NCBI GenBank assembly: GCA_937915755.1
Contig: CALGGR010000221.1
Location: 9,594 to 73,593 of the forward strand
From: an uncultured Fretibacterium sp.
GTDB taxonomy: Bacteria; Synergistota; Synergistia; Synergistales; Aminobacteriaceae
Length of the DNA: 64,000 bases
Direction: 5' to 3'
Shown here piece after piece: positions 11,631 to 21,420 of the stretch; positions within the stretch are counted from its first letter, which is position 1; the number at the start of each line of letters is the position of its first letter. The notes under the pieces are model-generated. The model saw only the letters and a list, made by a program, of their open reading frames with translations. It did no database searches and had not been told where the DNA came from. A program made the translations under genes and the position numbers.

Positions 11631-14600
11631 TTGGTACGAAGAATCTACACAGAGCGCAAAGATGTCCACAACCCCGAAGCCTCATCGCTTCTCGCGGAAA
11701 TCCGAACCCTCAAAGGCTGCGAAGCCCTCGAAAAAGTTCGCATACTCAGCCGATATGACGTTCAGGGACTTTCGGCCTCACAGTTTGCGACATGCAGGGA
11801 CTCGATTTTCGCCGAACCTTTCACCGACAACGTATTGACCACGCTCCCCGATGACACGGATTACACGCTGGCCGTCGAGTATCTTCCCGGACAATACGAC
11901 CAGAGAGCCGACGCAGCCGAACAGTGCGCGGGACTCCTTCTCGGTTTCAGGCCGTTGATAAGGACCGCGAAGGTCTACATGTTCTATGGTAAAATCGGGG
12001 ACTTCATGGCCGTCAAGAAGCACCTCATCAACCCCGTTGAAGCCCGTGAAGCACAGCTCGGTGAATACGAAACACTCGACACGAATTACCCCGCCCCCGA
12101 TGACGTTGTTACAGTTGATGACGTTATGGGGCTTGATGGCCTCGCAATGAGCAGGGAGGACTTGCAGTGCATCAGGGACTATTTTAACGCTGAAGGTCGA
12201 AATCCAACGCGCGCGGAGATTAAAGTCCTCGATACATATTGGAGCGACCATTGCCGGCACACGACTTTCACGACACACATTGACGCTGCCGAAATCCACG
12301 ATGACGCTGTGAGGAGTGCCTATGATCTCTACATGTCAATGCGTTCGGAGCTTGGGTATGATGAGTCGCGGCCTGTTACGCTGATGGACATTGCCACGAT
12401 CGGCGCGAAGTATTTGAAGTCGAAGGGTCTTCTCAACGACGTTGTTGACAGCGAGGAGAACAATGCTTGCACTGTAAGGATTGATGTTGACGGCGAGGCG
12501 TGGCTTTTGCTCTTCAAGAACGAGACACACAATCACCCGACCGAGATTGAGCCATTCGGAGGGTCTGCAACCTGCATAGGCGGCGCAATTCGAGACCCAC
12601 TTTCGGGGCGCGCGTATGTCTATCAGGCAATGAGGATAACGGGAGCTTCTGACCCATTCAAGGAAACACTAGCAGGGAAATTACCTCAGCGGGCAATCAT
12701 CACGAAGGCTGCACAGGGTTACAGCTCATACGGCAATCAGATAGGCCTCCCAACCGGGACAGTCCGCGAAATTTATCACGACGGCTACAGGGCAAAGCGT
12801 CTCGAAGTCGGTGCGGTAATCGCGGCTGTACGTGAGAGCAACGTTATCCGTGAGCGTCCGGAGGCGGGCGACGTGGTTTTGCTTTTGGGCGGGCGGACTG
12901 GAAGGGACGGAATCGGCGGGGCGACTGGCTCATCGGTCTCACACACTGCGAGTTCAATCGAAACTTGCGGGGCTGAAGTCCAGAAGGGTAACGCTCCCGA
13001 AGAACGGAAGTTACAGCGATTGTTCCGCAACCCAGAATTTACACGGCTCGTTAAACGCTGCAATGATTTCGGGGCAGGCGGGGTCAGCGTTGCTGTTGGT
13101 GAACTTGCTGACGGCTTGGACATTAACCTCGATGCTGTTCCGCTGAAGTATTCGGGCCTCGACGGGACTGAGATTGCTGTGAGTGAGTCTCAGGAGAGAA
13201 TGGCCATTGTCGTCGCGCCTGAGAATGCTGAAAGGGTGAAGGCTCTCGCACTTAGTGAGGACGTTGAGGCTACGGTTATCGCTACGGTTAATGACTCCGG
13301 CCGAATGCGAATGACTTGGCGCGGAAAGGAAATCGTCAACATCTCGCGCTCATTCATCAACACGAACGGAGCATCACGACGAATCTCTGTGAAGGTTAAT
13401 CCCAAATCGTCAGAGAAACTTGCTCCCGCAAAATTCCCGGATTGCCTCGCAAATCTCAATGAGTGTTCAGGGCGCGGACTCTCGGAACGTTTCGACTCGA
13501 CCGTCGGAGGCCACACTGTATTGATGCCGTTCGGTGGAAAGTACCAGAAGACCCCGATCATGGCCATGTGCGCGAAGATTCCCGCTGAAAATGGCACGGA
13601 TACATGCTCGCTAATGTCGTGGGGATTTGAGCCTTATGTTGCAGAAAAGTCTCCGTTTGAGGGCGCGTATGTCGCTGTGCTTGAGGCACTTTGCAGGACT
13701 GTGGCGGCGGGAGGGAATTTGTCTCACTGCTGGCTGACGTTGCAGGAATATTTCGGGAAGCCTGAGAATGACCCTGAGAGGTGGGGACTTCCGTTTGGTG
13801 CGTTGCTTGGAGCTTTGAAGGCACAGACGGATTACGGAGTTGGAGCAATCGGCGGAAAGGACTCTATGAGCGGGACTTTCACAGGTGCTGACGGTGAGAG
13901 GCTTGATGTTCCTCCGACATTGGTTGCGTTCGCGGTGTCTGTTGCTGACGTTAAGCGCGTGATTTCGCCGGAGTTCAAGCGTTCGGGAGACAGGGTGATT
14001 GTCCTTGAGCCTGAATATGATGACAGGGGGCTGCCTGTAGCTGCGTCAATGCTGAAAATTTTTGCTGACATTGAGGCCATGAACGGGTGCGGTGAAGTTC
14101 TTGCATGTTCGCTCGTTTCGTCGGGAGGAGTTTACCCCGAAATCTTCCGAATGTGCTTGGGTAATAATCTAGGCTTCGAGTTCACGGGAAAGACTTTCGG
14201 GAACGGCTGCGGAAAATTCATCGTTGAGATTTCCGATGAGGCAAAGACTGATTACCCTGTTATCGGCCATGTCATTGGTGATGCGGTTATTGCTGACGGA
14301 GAAATGACAATCTCACTGTCAGAAGCAGAGAGGATTTACGATGCCCCGATGTCCGAGATTTTCCCTGTCTCAACAGACGAGCCGTGCGAAATTCCAGCCG
14401 TTGAAGTCTCGCCCAATATCCCCAGCGCAATCTACACTCACAATCCAATAGCATCGCCTAAGTTCCTGATACCCGTATTCGCTGGGACAAACTGTGAGTA
14501 CGAGACCGCAAGAGCAATCAGGAGGGCAGGAGGCAACGCAGAGATTTTCGTCGTCCGTTCACTTACGCCGGAACTGATGAAGGAGTCAGCCGAAAGATTC

Positions 14601-15257
14601 GCGGAGTCACTCAGGGAGTCTCAGGCACTCGTTATTCCCGGAGGTTTCTCGAACGGTGATGAGCCTGACGGTTCGGGGAAGTTCATCGCAATATTCCTTC
14701 GCAGTCCTCAAGTTCGTGAGGCACTTGAAGATTTGATTGACGCTAGGGGCGGACTTGTCTGCGGAATCTGCAACGGCTTTCAGGCTCTCGTGAAGACGGG
14801 ACTATTGCCTCATGGCCGAATCATGAATCCCGATGAGCTTTCGACTACACTCACATTCAACCGGATTGGCCGCCATCAGTCGAGGATAATTCGTTCTCTC
14901 GTTACGTGCAATAATTCAGCGTGGATGAAGTTCACGAAGCCAGGCGAGGTCTACTCAATCCCTGTTTCACACGGCGAGGGAAGATTCCTTTGCAACGGGG
15001 AGGAGTTTACCAGACTCATGAGGAACGGACAGATTGCCGGACAGTATTGCGACGACGATGGAAAACCGTCAATGCTCACGGAGTATAATCCCTCTGGTTC
15101 ATGTTATGCTGTAGAATGTGTAACGTCCCCCGATGGCCGCATACTCGGAAGAATGGGGCATGTCGAACGCACAGGGGAAAATCTTTACAGGAACGTCTCA
15201 GGAATTTACACCATGAAATTCTTTGAGGCAGCCTGCTATTATTTCAGTAAATCATAA
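11631..15257 (+). CDS. purL: phosphoribosylformylglycinamidine synthase, single-chain form
   Basis: Fourth step of purine synthesis: FGAR + Gln + ATP to FGAM. TTG 11631 is the likely start, six bases after a GGAGGT site; the 35 residues upstream are Rpn debris. The 1208-residue chain is the long, fused type. The synthase half carries SDHCRHTTF (about residues 205-213) and NHPTEIEPFGG; a second AIR-synthase-like half follows with GGKDSMSG. The glutaminase begins near residue 944 (VFAGTNCEYETARA), with nucleophile Cys1047 in GICNGFQ and the His1114/Glu1116 pair in SHGEG. No other purine gene lies nearby, so the gene stands apart from a pur operon. Confidence 0.96.
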   Translation: MVRRIYTERKDVHNPEASSLLAEIRTLKGCEALEKVRILSRYDVQGLSASQFATCRDSIFAEPFTDNVLTTLPDDTDYTLAVEYLPGQYDQRADAAEQCAGLLLGFRPLIRTAKVYMFYGKIGDFMAVKKHLINPVEAREAQLGEYETLDTNYPAPDDVVTVDDVMGLDGLAMSREDLQCIRDYFNAEGRNPTRAEIKVLDTYWSDHCRHTTFTTHIDAAEIHDDAVRSAYDLYMSMRSELGYDESRPVTLMDIATIGAKYLKSKGLLNDVVDSEENNACTVRIDVDGEAWLLLFKNETHNHPTEIEPFGGSATCIGGAIRDPLSGRAYVYQAMRITGASDPFKETLAGKLPQRAIITKAAQGYSSYGNQIGLPTGTVREIYHDGYRAKRLEVGAVIAAVRESNVIRERPEAGDVVLLLGGRTGRDGIGGATGSSVSHTASSIETCGAEVQKGNAPEERKLQRLFRNPEFTRLVKRCNDFGAGGVSVAVGELADGLDINLDAVPLKYSGLDGTEIAVSESQERMAIVVAPENAERVKALALSEDVEATVIATVNDSGRMRMTWRGKEIVNISRSFINTNGASRRISVKVNPKSSEKLAPAKFPDCLANLNECSGRGLSERFDSTVGGHTVLMPFGGKYQKTPIMAMCAKIPAENGTDTCSLMSWGFEPYVAEKSPFEGAYVAVLEALCRTVAAGGNLSHCWLTLQEYFGKPENDPERWGLPFGALLGALKAQTDYGVGAIGGKDSMSGTFTGADGERLDVPPTLVAFAVSVADVKRVISPEFKRSGDRVIVLEPEYDDRGLPVAASMLKIFADIEAMNGCGEVLACSLVSSGGVYPEIFRMCLGNNLGFEFTGKTFGNGCGKFIVEISDEAKTDYPVIGHVIGDAVIADGEMTISLSEAERIYDAPMSEIFPVSTDEPCEIPAVEVSPNIPSAIYTHNPIASPKFLIPVFAGTNCEYETARAIRRAGGNAEIFVVRSLTPELMKESAERFAESLRESQALVIPGGFSNGDEPDGSGKFIAIFLRSPQVREALEDLIDARGGLVCGICNGFQALVKTGLLPHGRIMNPDELSTTLTFNRIGRHQSRIIRSLVTCNNSAWMKFTKPGEVYSIPVSHGEGRFLCNGEEFTRLMRNGQIAGQYCDDDGKPSMLTEYNPSGSCYAVECVTSPDGRILGRMGHVERTGENLYRNVSGIYTMKFFEAACYYFSKS

Positions 15258-15276
15258 TGTAAGGAGCTGTTAATTT

Positions 15277-18200
15277 TTGAACCGCAAAATTATTGAGCAG
15301 TATCTTGGCCGCAATGTCGAGATTATGTTGATGCCGGACGGACGAAAAACCTCCGGCGTAGTTCTTCGCTGCGAGGATGATTTCTTTGCGCTTGGGAATG
15401 AATCAGGCGATGAGGGCATTTATGTCTACCCGATTGTATGGGGGATTAACCCTGTTGCCGCCAAAAATCCGACACTAGTTTCCGCCGCTCAAGCAGCCGT
15501 CCCAATTCCAATCCCAGTACCATCTCCCGTACAAGTTACCCCTGTCCTGGCAGTTAAGCCTAAGACTTCAGTGCCTTCTGTGCCTGTTCAGTTTGAGGCT
15601 GTTCACAATGAGCCTGTTCAGAAATCCGAGCCTGAACATTCATTCGCGGAAGAGCTTGAGGCGTGCTATGACGAACTTGACGCGAGGGCTGACGAGTATA
15701 TTCTTAACGCTGAATATGTCCGGAAGTTCAAGAGGGACAGGATGGACAGGATCCAGAACACCCTTGAGAGTATCCTGACGAAGTACAGCTATGCAGTAAG
15801 CGTGAAAGAAGACAGGCCGTATTCAATGAGAATGAGGCAGATATTGGACGAGGCTAAGGCTTTATGGAGGACTAACCAGTCTAATATAGCAGCTTGTGAA
15901 ATTTACGGGTTTGTACTTTACCTTATGGGCGAGAATACAAAGAGCGTGAAGGTCTACATGGGTATTCATGATTTTAGGGCAGCATATACGGCCTCAACGT
16001 CAGCAGCGTCGAGAATGCTAGCCGCGGCCTGCCTGATAGTGAGCGAGCCTTTGACACCCCGAAATTTTGCCGCGATTCTGAAACTCGAACCTCCGCAGGT
16101 TAATGCGATTCTTCGATGGGTTATCGACAGTTACGTTTTGAACAACGATTATCCGGAAGATTACAAGGAACTATGCTTCAGGTGTGCAAGTGCGGCGGCA
16201 TGGAAAATATTGGGTTACACGCCTGAGGCATTGCCGGAGCAGAAAACGCTTCATTCAAATGAGAATATCGAGGCTCTCAGAAAGTGGCTTGAGGCACAGC
16301 GAACCGACACGAAAATTATTGATGACGCGCTGAGGCTTGCGGATAAGGCGAATATGTCAGTCCGTCCGGATTCGGAGAAGTTCAGGAGCATAGACTGGAA
16401 GACTCAGAGATTCGACGGTGAGTTCGACTATTTCAATCCGAACAGGGATAAACTCTATGGCTTCATAAAGTCTCCAATCCTCAAGAAATATAACGTCCCA
16501 TTAAGGTCAGAAGGCTCAGTGTTCGTTCATATCAATCAGGTTGAAGACAGGGCGCTCCGCCGGAAATTGCTGACGTGCGGGAAAATGAAGCCCATGTTCC
16601 GCGTAACTTTCAGGTTAGGAAATAACATTGAAGGCCCTGCCGCTTATGACGTTAAAGAGAAGACTGAATCGCCCTCAGCATTCACGGTTGATATGAAATC
16701 TGCACTCTCAGAGGAAGGCGAAATAGACTTTTTCATGCGCTACAATGACCCGCCGTTCGGGAAGATTCGCGCAAAGGACAAGACAGCTTACTCATTCAAC
16801 GAGAAAAATATTATTGACCCGATATTGGCAGTATTCCTTGAGATTGAGCCGTCAGCAGAAGGGCACCCTGTAAGATTCACGAAGAGCATCAATGAGAACG
16901 GGAAAGTTCAGGTTCAAAACGTGGAGTCAGCAGTTCCGTTCCCCGAAGAAAGAGTGAGGTCATGGGAAAGTTCGGGCATGATTCAGAAAGCAAAGGAACG
17001 CCTTAATATTCCGGAACCCAGCAATGAAATTGAGCCGGAATCCATACCAGAAGTTCCCGAAGAGCTTGACACTGAGCTCGAGGAGATTGTGGCCAGGGGA
17101 TATATTCCTCTCGATCCATATACGCCTGAGACTAAGGGGCTGAAGTATCATTCTAAGCAGCACGAGAACCATGAGGCAGGAAGGACTTTCAAGGTTGAGA
17201 CATTCAGCGAGCTTCCGAAGTTTCTTCAGGACAGGATACGAGCAATCTCGATGCTGGGGAAGTACAGCACGCCGTATCTTACTGACACGTATTACAGCGC
17301 GGGGCATTACAAGGAAGTTCGCGCGAACTATCTATCAATGATGAGCCGTTTCAACAGCGAGGATATGTCATTGACCAACGCCGAAAGAGCCGAGAGATGC
17401 TTCATAATGGCGAGGTACGTCTACAACTTCTTCAATCTTGCGGGCGAAAATGATAAGAAGCTGTACCCAGCCTCAGAGGAGGACAACATTCGCATCATGG
17501 CCTACAAGGGATTGGAGTATCTCCTTTATGCCCAGCTTGACGGAGCGAAGAGGAACGAGGGGAATTACGACACAGCCCGAAGATATTGCCTTCTGAAGAT
17601 TGCTGACGAGATTCAGGAGAGCCGGAGGATTGACGAGAACAATGCGTGGCTCAGAATATACATCTACTCGTACTTCGTTAACGGCTTGAGATTTCACAGC
17701 CAGTCAGGGAAGTGGACGGCTCAGACGGTCTCGCTTTCCGGGTGCAGCCTCCTTGAGTGCAACAACTTCGGAAAATTCTTCAAGGGCCTCATGACTTTAG
17801 CGTATCTTGCTGGAGCTGAACTTCTAGTTCCAACGCTGAAAGCACTTCTCCACAGCCTCGAATATTCAGGAAGCCTTCTCTCGGAGCTAGGGCTTGATGC
17901 GAACGTCTACTCTAAGGACAACGCAGAAAGTGAGATTCTATCGGCGTTCCAGAAGACACTCGATGGTTACAACAGGCGCGGGGATATGATGATTCAGGAT
18001 GCGGAAGTCAGACTGTCGCCGGAAATTCTTAGGATACTGAGCGTTCAGAACATGATAGTGAGGCTGATGAAGGACGAGCTTTGCAAGATACTGAAGACAG
18101 CCCCTGAGAATCTTGACGAGGCACTGAAGAAAGCTAACCCAATGCTTGCCTCTGAGGAGTATACACACTCGCTCGCTAAGACTAAGAGGAAGTACAATCC

Positions 18201-18450
18201 TGATGCCGGACTTCTCGATGTCCTCCCGATAAACGCGCTTGGTGCGGTAATGCGGAAGTACTGGAACGAATGCTTTGGGGCATATTTCGGCGGAAAGCCA
18301 TATGCGTCATACTGGAAGGACAAGTTCGCGAAATTACAGTGGGTTCGAGACCCTGTTTTCCACGCTCACCCTGAGTACATCAAGAATGAGGACATTGATG
18401 AGGCGAAGGCAGTGTGCATTGAGATAGCGGGTTATCTCGGAGGAAGATAG
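15277..18450 (+). CDS. large multidomain protein: Sm-like N-terminus, two cold-shock-like domains, HEPN-like C-terminus
   Basis: 1057 residues, TTG start behind AAGGAGC, 19 bases after purL. Residues 1-60 (YLGRNVEIMLMPDGRKTSGV) read like an Sm/LSM beta domain. A Pro/Val-rich linker (65-120) leads to a helical region. Residues about 380-455 (KLYGFIKSP, VFVHINQV, GPAAYDV) follow the cold-shock domain plan, and 473-551 (FGKIRA, YSFNEKNI, PVRFT, VQVQNV) looks like a degenerate second copy. The rest is helical; the end has R1024-DPVF-H1029, an Rx4H match to HEPN ribonuclease motifs, in a context like Swt1-type HEPN domains. All this suggests an RNA-binding, possibly RNA-cleaving protein; domain calls are by eye. 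No transmembrane segments or signal peptide. Function unknown. Confidence 0.6.
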   Translation: MNRKIIEQYLGRNVEIMLMPDGRKTSGVVLRCEDDFFALGNESGDEGIYVYPIVWGINPVAAKNPTLVSAAQAAVPIPIPVPSPVQVTPVLAVKPKTSVPSVPVQFEAVHNEPVQKSEPEHSFAEELEACYDELDARADEYILNAEYVRKFKRDRMDRIQNTLESILTKYSYAVSVKEDRPYSMRMRQILDEAKALWRTNQSNIAACEIYGFVLYLMGENTKSVKVYMGIHDFRAAYTASTSAASRMLAAACLIVSEPLTPRNFAAILKLEPPQVNAILRWVIDSYVLNNDYPEDYKELCFRCASAAAWKILGYTPEALPEQKTLHSNENIEALRKWLEAQRTDTKIIDDALRLADKANMSVRPDSEKFRSIDWKTQRFDGEFDYFNPNRDKLYGFIKSPILKKYNVPLRSEGSVFVHINQVEDRALRRKLLTCGKMKPMFRVTFRLGNNIEGPAAYDVKEKTESPSAFTVDMKSALSEEGEIDFFMRYNDPPFGKIRAKDKTAYSFNEKNIIDPILAVFLEIEPSAEGHPVRFTKSINENGKVQVQNVESAVPFPEERVRSWESSGMIQKAKERLNIPEPSNEIEPESIPEVPEELDTELEEIVARGYIPLDPYTPETKGLKYHSKQHENHEAGRTFKVETFSELPKFLQDRIRAISMLGKYSTPYLTDTYYSAGHYKEVRANYLSMMSRFNSEDMSLTNAERAERCFIMARYVYNFFNLAGENDKKLYPASEEDNIRIMAYKGLEYLLYAQLDGAKRNEGNYDTARRYCLLKIADEIQESRRIDENNAWLRIYIYSYFVNGLRFHSQSGKWTAQTVSLSGCSLLECNNFGKFFKGLMTLAYLAGAELLVPTLKALLHSLEYSGSLLSELGLDANVYSKDNAESEILSAFQKTLDGYNRRGDMMIQDAEVRLSPEILRILSVQNMIVRLMKDELCKILKTAPENLDEALKKANPMLASEEYTHSLAKTKRKYNPDAGLLDVLPINALGAVMRKYWNECFGAYFGGKPYASYWKDKFAKLQWVRDPVFHAHPEYIKNEDIDEAKAVCIEIAGYLGGR

Positions 18451-18462
18451 AAGGAAAGATTG

Positions 18463-18494
18463 TCCCGGTCTTGAAGAGAGGCCGGGATTTTTTC
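18463..18494 (+). terminator. Rho-independent terminator between convergent genes
   Basis: TCCCGGTC (18463-18470) pairs with GGCCGGGA (18480-18487) around a 9-base loop, followed by six T. It overlaps the stop region of the convergent permease gene. Confidence 0.88.
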
Positions 18495-19401
18495 ACACGA
18501 TTAGGTCAACAATGAGACCATTCAAGAGCGAATATATGATGACAAACGCAAGGTAGCTCACGAACTTCCAGCCGCCAAGAACGATCTTCAGCGCACCGAG
18601 ATTCGTTATCTTAGTTGCAGGCCCCGTAATCATGAACGCACTCGCGCTCGCCATGCTCATGCCGTCAGCAAGCCATGTCTGGAGCAACGGAATCGTCCCT
18701 CCGCCGCAAGCATACAACGGAACACCGATAGTCGCGGCCATGAGTACGCCGAAGCCGTTTTTACGCCCGAAAAGCCTCGCAAATGATTCAGCGGGTACAT
18801 ACCTCATGAACAGTGCCGAAAGTGCAATGCCGAGAAGGAAATAACCTCCTGTTGCCTTGATATTTCGCCCGAAGTTCTTGATATAGCGGATCAGAATGTT
18901 GGGGTCAGTGTCACGGTTCGATGACTCGTAAAATCCCCCGAACGTGAAGAAGTTATGCCCTGTGATTTTCCCATAAAGATTCACGGCAAGCCCCGCGAAA
19001 ATTCCGCACATGAAGCACGAAATCACCCGCACCGTGAGTGCAGTGTTCCCGAGAGCCGAGCTGTAGACTATGAGCTGAGGGTTAAGGAGGACTGACGCCA
19101 TCATGAAAGATGCAAGCCAGTCCTCGCGCATTCCCTTTTCACTGAAAGAAGCCGCGATTGGAATTGTCCCGTACATGCAGAGAGGTGATGCAATCCCCAG
19201 CAAACACGCCGGAACAATCCCGAAGAGGCTCAATCTCTTTCCGTTCATGGCCTCGAAGAGCGAGTGAATCTTCTGCTTTCCGAAGACCGAGACGAACGAA
19301 CCTATTGCCATTCCAGTGAGCCAGTAAGCGTAAATCTGCTCAAGCTGAACGCTGAAATAGTACCAGAGATATATTGCCTCACGACGTAATATGCTAGTCA
19401 A
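18493..19401 (-). CDS. predicted permease, YraQ/ArsP_1 (UPF0718) family
   Basis: 302 residues with about eight hydrophobic segments. Two family repeats are visible: SPLCMYGTIPIAASFSEKG (about residues 72-90) and GVPLYACGGGTIPLLQTWL (about 220-238), each a Pro/Cys/Gly-rich turn followed by a helix, as in ArsP-type and YraQ permeases. Members export organoarsenicals or have unknown substrates. The start overlaps the end of the DUF362 gene by 8 bases, so the pair forms one unit. Confidence 0.82.
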   Translation of the reverse strand: MTSILRREAIYLWYYFSVQLEQIYAYWLTGMAIGSFVSVFGKQKIHSLFEAMNGKRLSLFGIVPACLLGIASPLCMYGTIPIAASFSEKGMREDWLASFMMASVLLNPQLIVYSSALGNTALTVRVISCFMCGIFAGLAVNLYGKITGHNFFTFGGFYESSNRDTDPNILIRYIKNFGRNIKATGGYFLLGIALSALFMRYVPAESFARLFGRKNGFGVLMAATIGVPLYACGGGTIPLLQTWLADGMSMASASAFMITGPATKITNLGALKIVLGGWKFVSYLAFVIIYSLLNGLIVDLIV

Positions 19402-20323
19402 TGCTGATGAAGTCGTACTCTCTTGAGCCTAATCCGATTTCAGCAGCGTGTTCAACCGTGTGAATGCCATGACGCGATTCCATGCGCTTGATGAGTGATG
19501 CGCCGTCGGGGGCTTTGTAGACCAAATCGACGCAAGCCTGATCAAGTGCAACAGGGTCAAGCGAGCCGAGAATGCCGATGTCGTGCATGTCGGGGGCTGC
19601 CGGGTTTCCGTCGCAGTCGCAGTCAACAGAAAGGTGATTCATTACGCTGATGTACATGATTCGCTGGCCGTTACTGAGACTGTCTGAGACAGCTTTTGCA
19701 GCTTCGGCCATTGATTCGAGGAAATCGTCCTGCTTGTCGTACCAGATTGAGCCGGAGTCTTTTGTGCCAGCCGTGTGGATTCTGACCTTTCCGCGAGGTG
19801 AAGCGATGCCGATTGAGATGTTCTTCAACGCTCCGCCGAAGCCGCCCATTGCGTGGCCCTTGAAGTGAGTTAGAACGAGGACGAAATCATAGTTCGCGAA
19901 GTGTGAGCCTACAACGTCAGCCTTGAGGTGCTTTCCGCCTGTTACGGGCAACTCAATCTCGCCTTCCTCGTCCATGATGTCAACCTTTGCGATTTTGTTG
20001 AAACCGTGATCCTCGATGACCTGCCTGTGGAGTGCTGTGCTTGCGCGTGAGCCTCCATAAGCTGTGTTGCACTCGACGATTGTGCCGTTGACTTTCTGGA
20101 CAAGCTCCTTAATGAGGTCGGGTGAAAGATAGTGAGTGTTGCCAGCCTCGCCTGTGCTGAGTTTCACTGCGACATTGCCTGTTGCTTCACGGCCAAGCTT
20201 GTTATAGATGGCCATGAGTCCGGCGGGTGAGATGTCTTTGGTAAAGTAGACGGCTGGTGCTGCGAATGCTGATGAGGCGACGAGTAAGAATAATGCTGTG
20301 AGGATTAGTGTTGGGCGCTTCAT
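19394..20323 (-). CDS. exported DUF362-domain protein
   Basis: 309 residues with a clean signal peptide (LILTALFLLVASSAFA). The mature part matches the DUF362 pattern: VAVKLSTGE, TAYGGSRAST, the HFKGHAMGGFGGALKNISIG core and MNHLSVDCDCDGNP near the end. No ferredoxin cluster (CxxCxxCxxxC) is present, unlike many DUF362 relatives, although the CDCDG stretch could hold a metal. Start ATG 20323 behind AGGAGG. It is first in a two-gene unit with the YraQ-type permease. The biochemical role of the domain is not established. Confidence 0.8.
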   Translation of the reverse strand: MKRPTLILTALFLLVASSAFAAPAVYFTKDISPAGLMAIYNKLGREATGNVAVKLSTGEAGNTHYLSPDLIKELVQKVNGTIVECNTAYGGSRASTALHRQVIEDHGFNKIAKVDIMDEEGEIELPVTGGKHLKADVVGSHFANYDFVLVLTHFKGHAMGGFGGALKNISIGIASPRGKVRIHTAGTKDSGSIWYDKQDDFLESMAEAAKAVSDSLSNGQRIMYISVMNHLSVDCDCDGNPAAPDMHDIGILGSLDPVALDQACVDLVYKAPDGASLIKRMESRHGIHTVEHAAEIGLGSREYDFISID

Positions 20324-20404
20324 GATTTAATGCCTCCTGTGATTTTGAGATGAGGCAAAAATAAACGTTAAAGCTAGGTTTATGTCAAGGATATTTATAT
20401 GTCC

Positions 20405-20440
20405 TAGTGAACTACCCCCGCTTATAGAAACGGGTGCTTC
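20405..20440 (-). repeat. right-end-like hairpin of a truncated IS200/IS605 element
   Basis: On the minus strand GAAGCACCCGTTTC, a short spacer and GCGGGGGTAGTTCAC form the kind of subterminal hairpin plus tail seen at IS605 right ends. It lies about 80-115 bases beyond the tnpB fragment at 20520, in the correct orientation. Confidence 0.65.
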
Positions 20441-20519
20441 CTAATTCGACGAGGTCTGCGTTGCGGCATTTCTGTCTCCGTCTTGCCACAGGACGCAGTA
20501 CGTCCTCTCCAAAGGCGGG

Positions 20520-20925
20520 TTAAAAGCTTCCCTGCGTTCCACAGGTACTTCGTTTCGACAACAATATCATGTTTCTCGCCGCGTGAATGTCCCAGTCTTC
20601 TTTATATCCGCATTGGCATTCATATACTCGGTCTGAGAGTTTTATGTCTTTCTTGAGATTTCCACATTCAGGGCAATATTTTGTCGTTGGCATACTCTGA
20701 GGCAGGACTTTTATCCGCTCACTGTTCATCAGCTTCTTCTTCACCAGTCCTGACACTGAGTGCTGCACAGTCCTTCCGAACAGTCCTTTATGCCAGCCCT
20801 TCAGGTTTTCGTCCTGCATATACACGATTTTATGTTCAACTTATTGGCCGCATCCCATTTCTTGTTGCCTGATTTCTGATATGACTTTCTCATTAACTTC
20901 CGGCCACGATACCGATTGCTTGAAT
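20520..20925 (-). pseudogene. tnpB fragment (C-terminal part, frameshifted)
   Basis: The frame 20825-20520 encodes DENLKGWHKGLFGRTVQHS, a CPECG...CQCGY zinc ribbon and DWDIHAARNMI, the last carrying the third RuvC aspartate of TnpB. The preceding codons (KSYQKSGNKKWDAANKLN in another frame) are needed for the family pattern, so a frameshift lies near 20840. The N-terminal two thirds of the protein are absent. It points away from the intact element that follows. Confidence 0.85.
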
Positions 20926-20932
20926 AACAGCC

Positions 20933-20948
20933 GTCGCATTCTCGCGAC
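20933..20948 (+). repeat. candidate left-end hairpin of the intact IS200/IS605 element
   Basis: GTCGC (20933-20937) and GCGAC (20944-20948) around a 6-base loop, about 70 bases upstream of tnpA. Such small imperfect hairpins are what TnpA recognises at the left end. The exact element boundary is not visible. Confidence 0.45.
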
Positions 20949-21014
20949 TTTTACAAACAAATAGACTTCACTTTTATTCCTGCATATGTTATCATTCATT
21001 CCGAGGTTAGTAGC

Positions 21015-21416
21015 TTGGATATACATCATGGAAGAGGATACATATATTCTATTCAGTATCATGTAGTCTGGTGCGTAAAATATCGCCGGAAAGTCTTAAC
21101 TCCTGATATTGAGATGTCTCTACTGGAAATATTACATAATATTTCGCGTGATAATGACTTTTCTATTCTGGAAGCTAATACTGATTATGACCATGTCCAC
21201 TTACTCATAGATTGTTCACCTCAACATTACATCCCTGACATCATGAAAGCTCTAAAAGGTGTGTCTGCAAGAATGCTGTTCAAGATACACGGAGATAAGA
21301 TACGCAGACAGCTATGGGAAGGTCATTTATGGAATCCTTCGTATTTTGTTGCTACAGTATCCGAAAACACACACCAGCAGATTGTAGAATACATCAGGCG
21401 TCAGAAAGAGAAATGA
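21015..21416 (+). CDS. tnpA: IS200/IS605 transposase TnpA (Y1, HUH)
   Basis: 133 residues, the usual size. YHVVWCVKYRR opens the fold; the metal-binding HUH motif is H-V-H in DHVHLLIDC; the catalytic tyrosine is most likely Tyr126 in QIVEYIRRQ. TTG start at 21015. It cuts and rejoins single-stranded element ends. All key residues are present, so the protein may be active. Only four bases separate its stop from tnpB. Confidence 0.92.
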   Translation: MDIHHGRGYIYSIQYHVVWCVKYRRKVLTPDIEMSLLEILHNISRDNDFSILEANTDYDHVHLLIDCSPQHYIPDIMKALKGVSARMLFKIHGDKIRRQLWEGHLWNPSYFVATVSENTHQQIVEYIRRQKEK

Positions 21417-21420
21417 TCTC

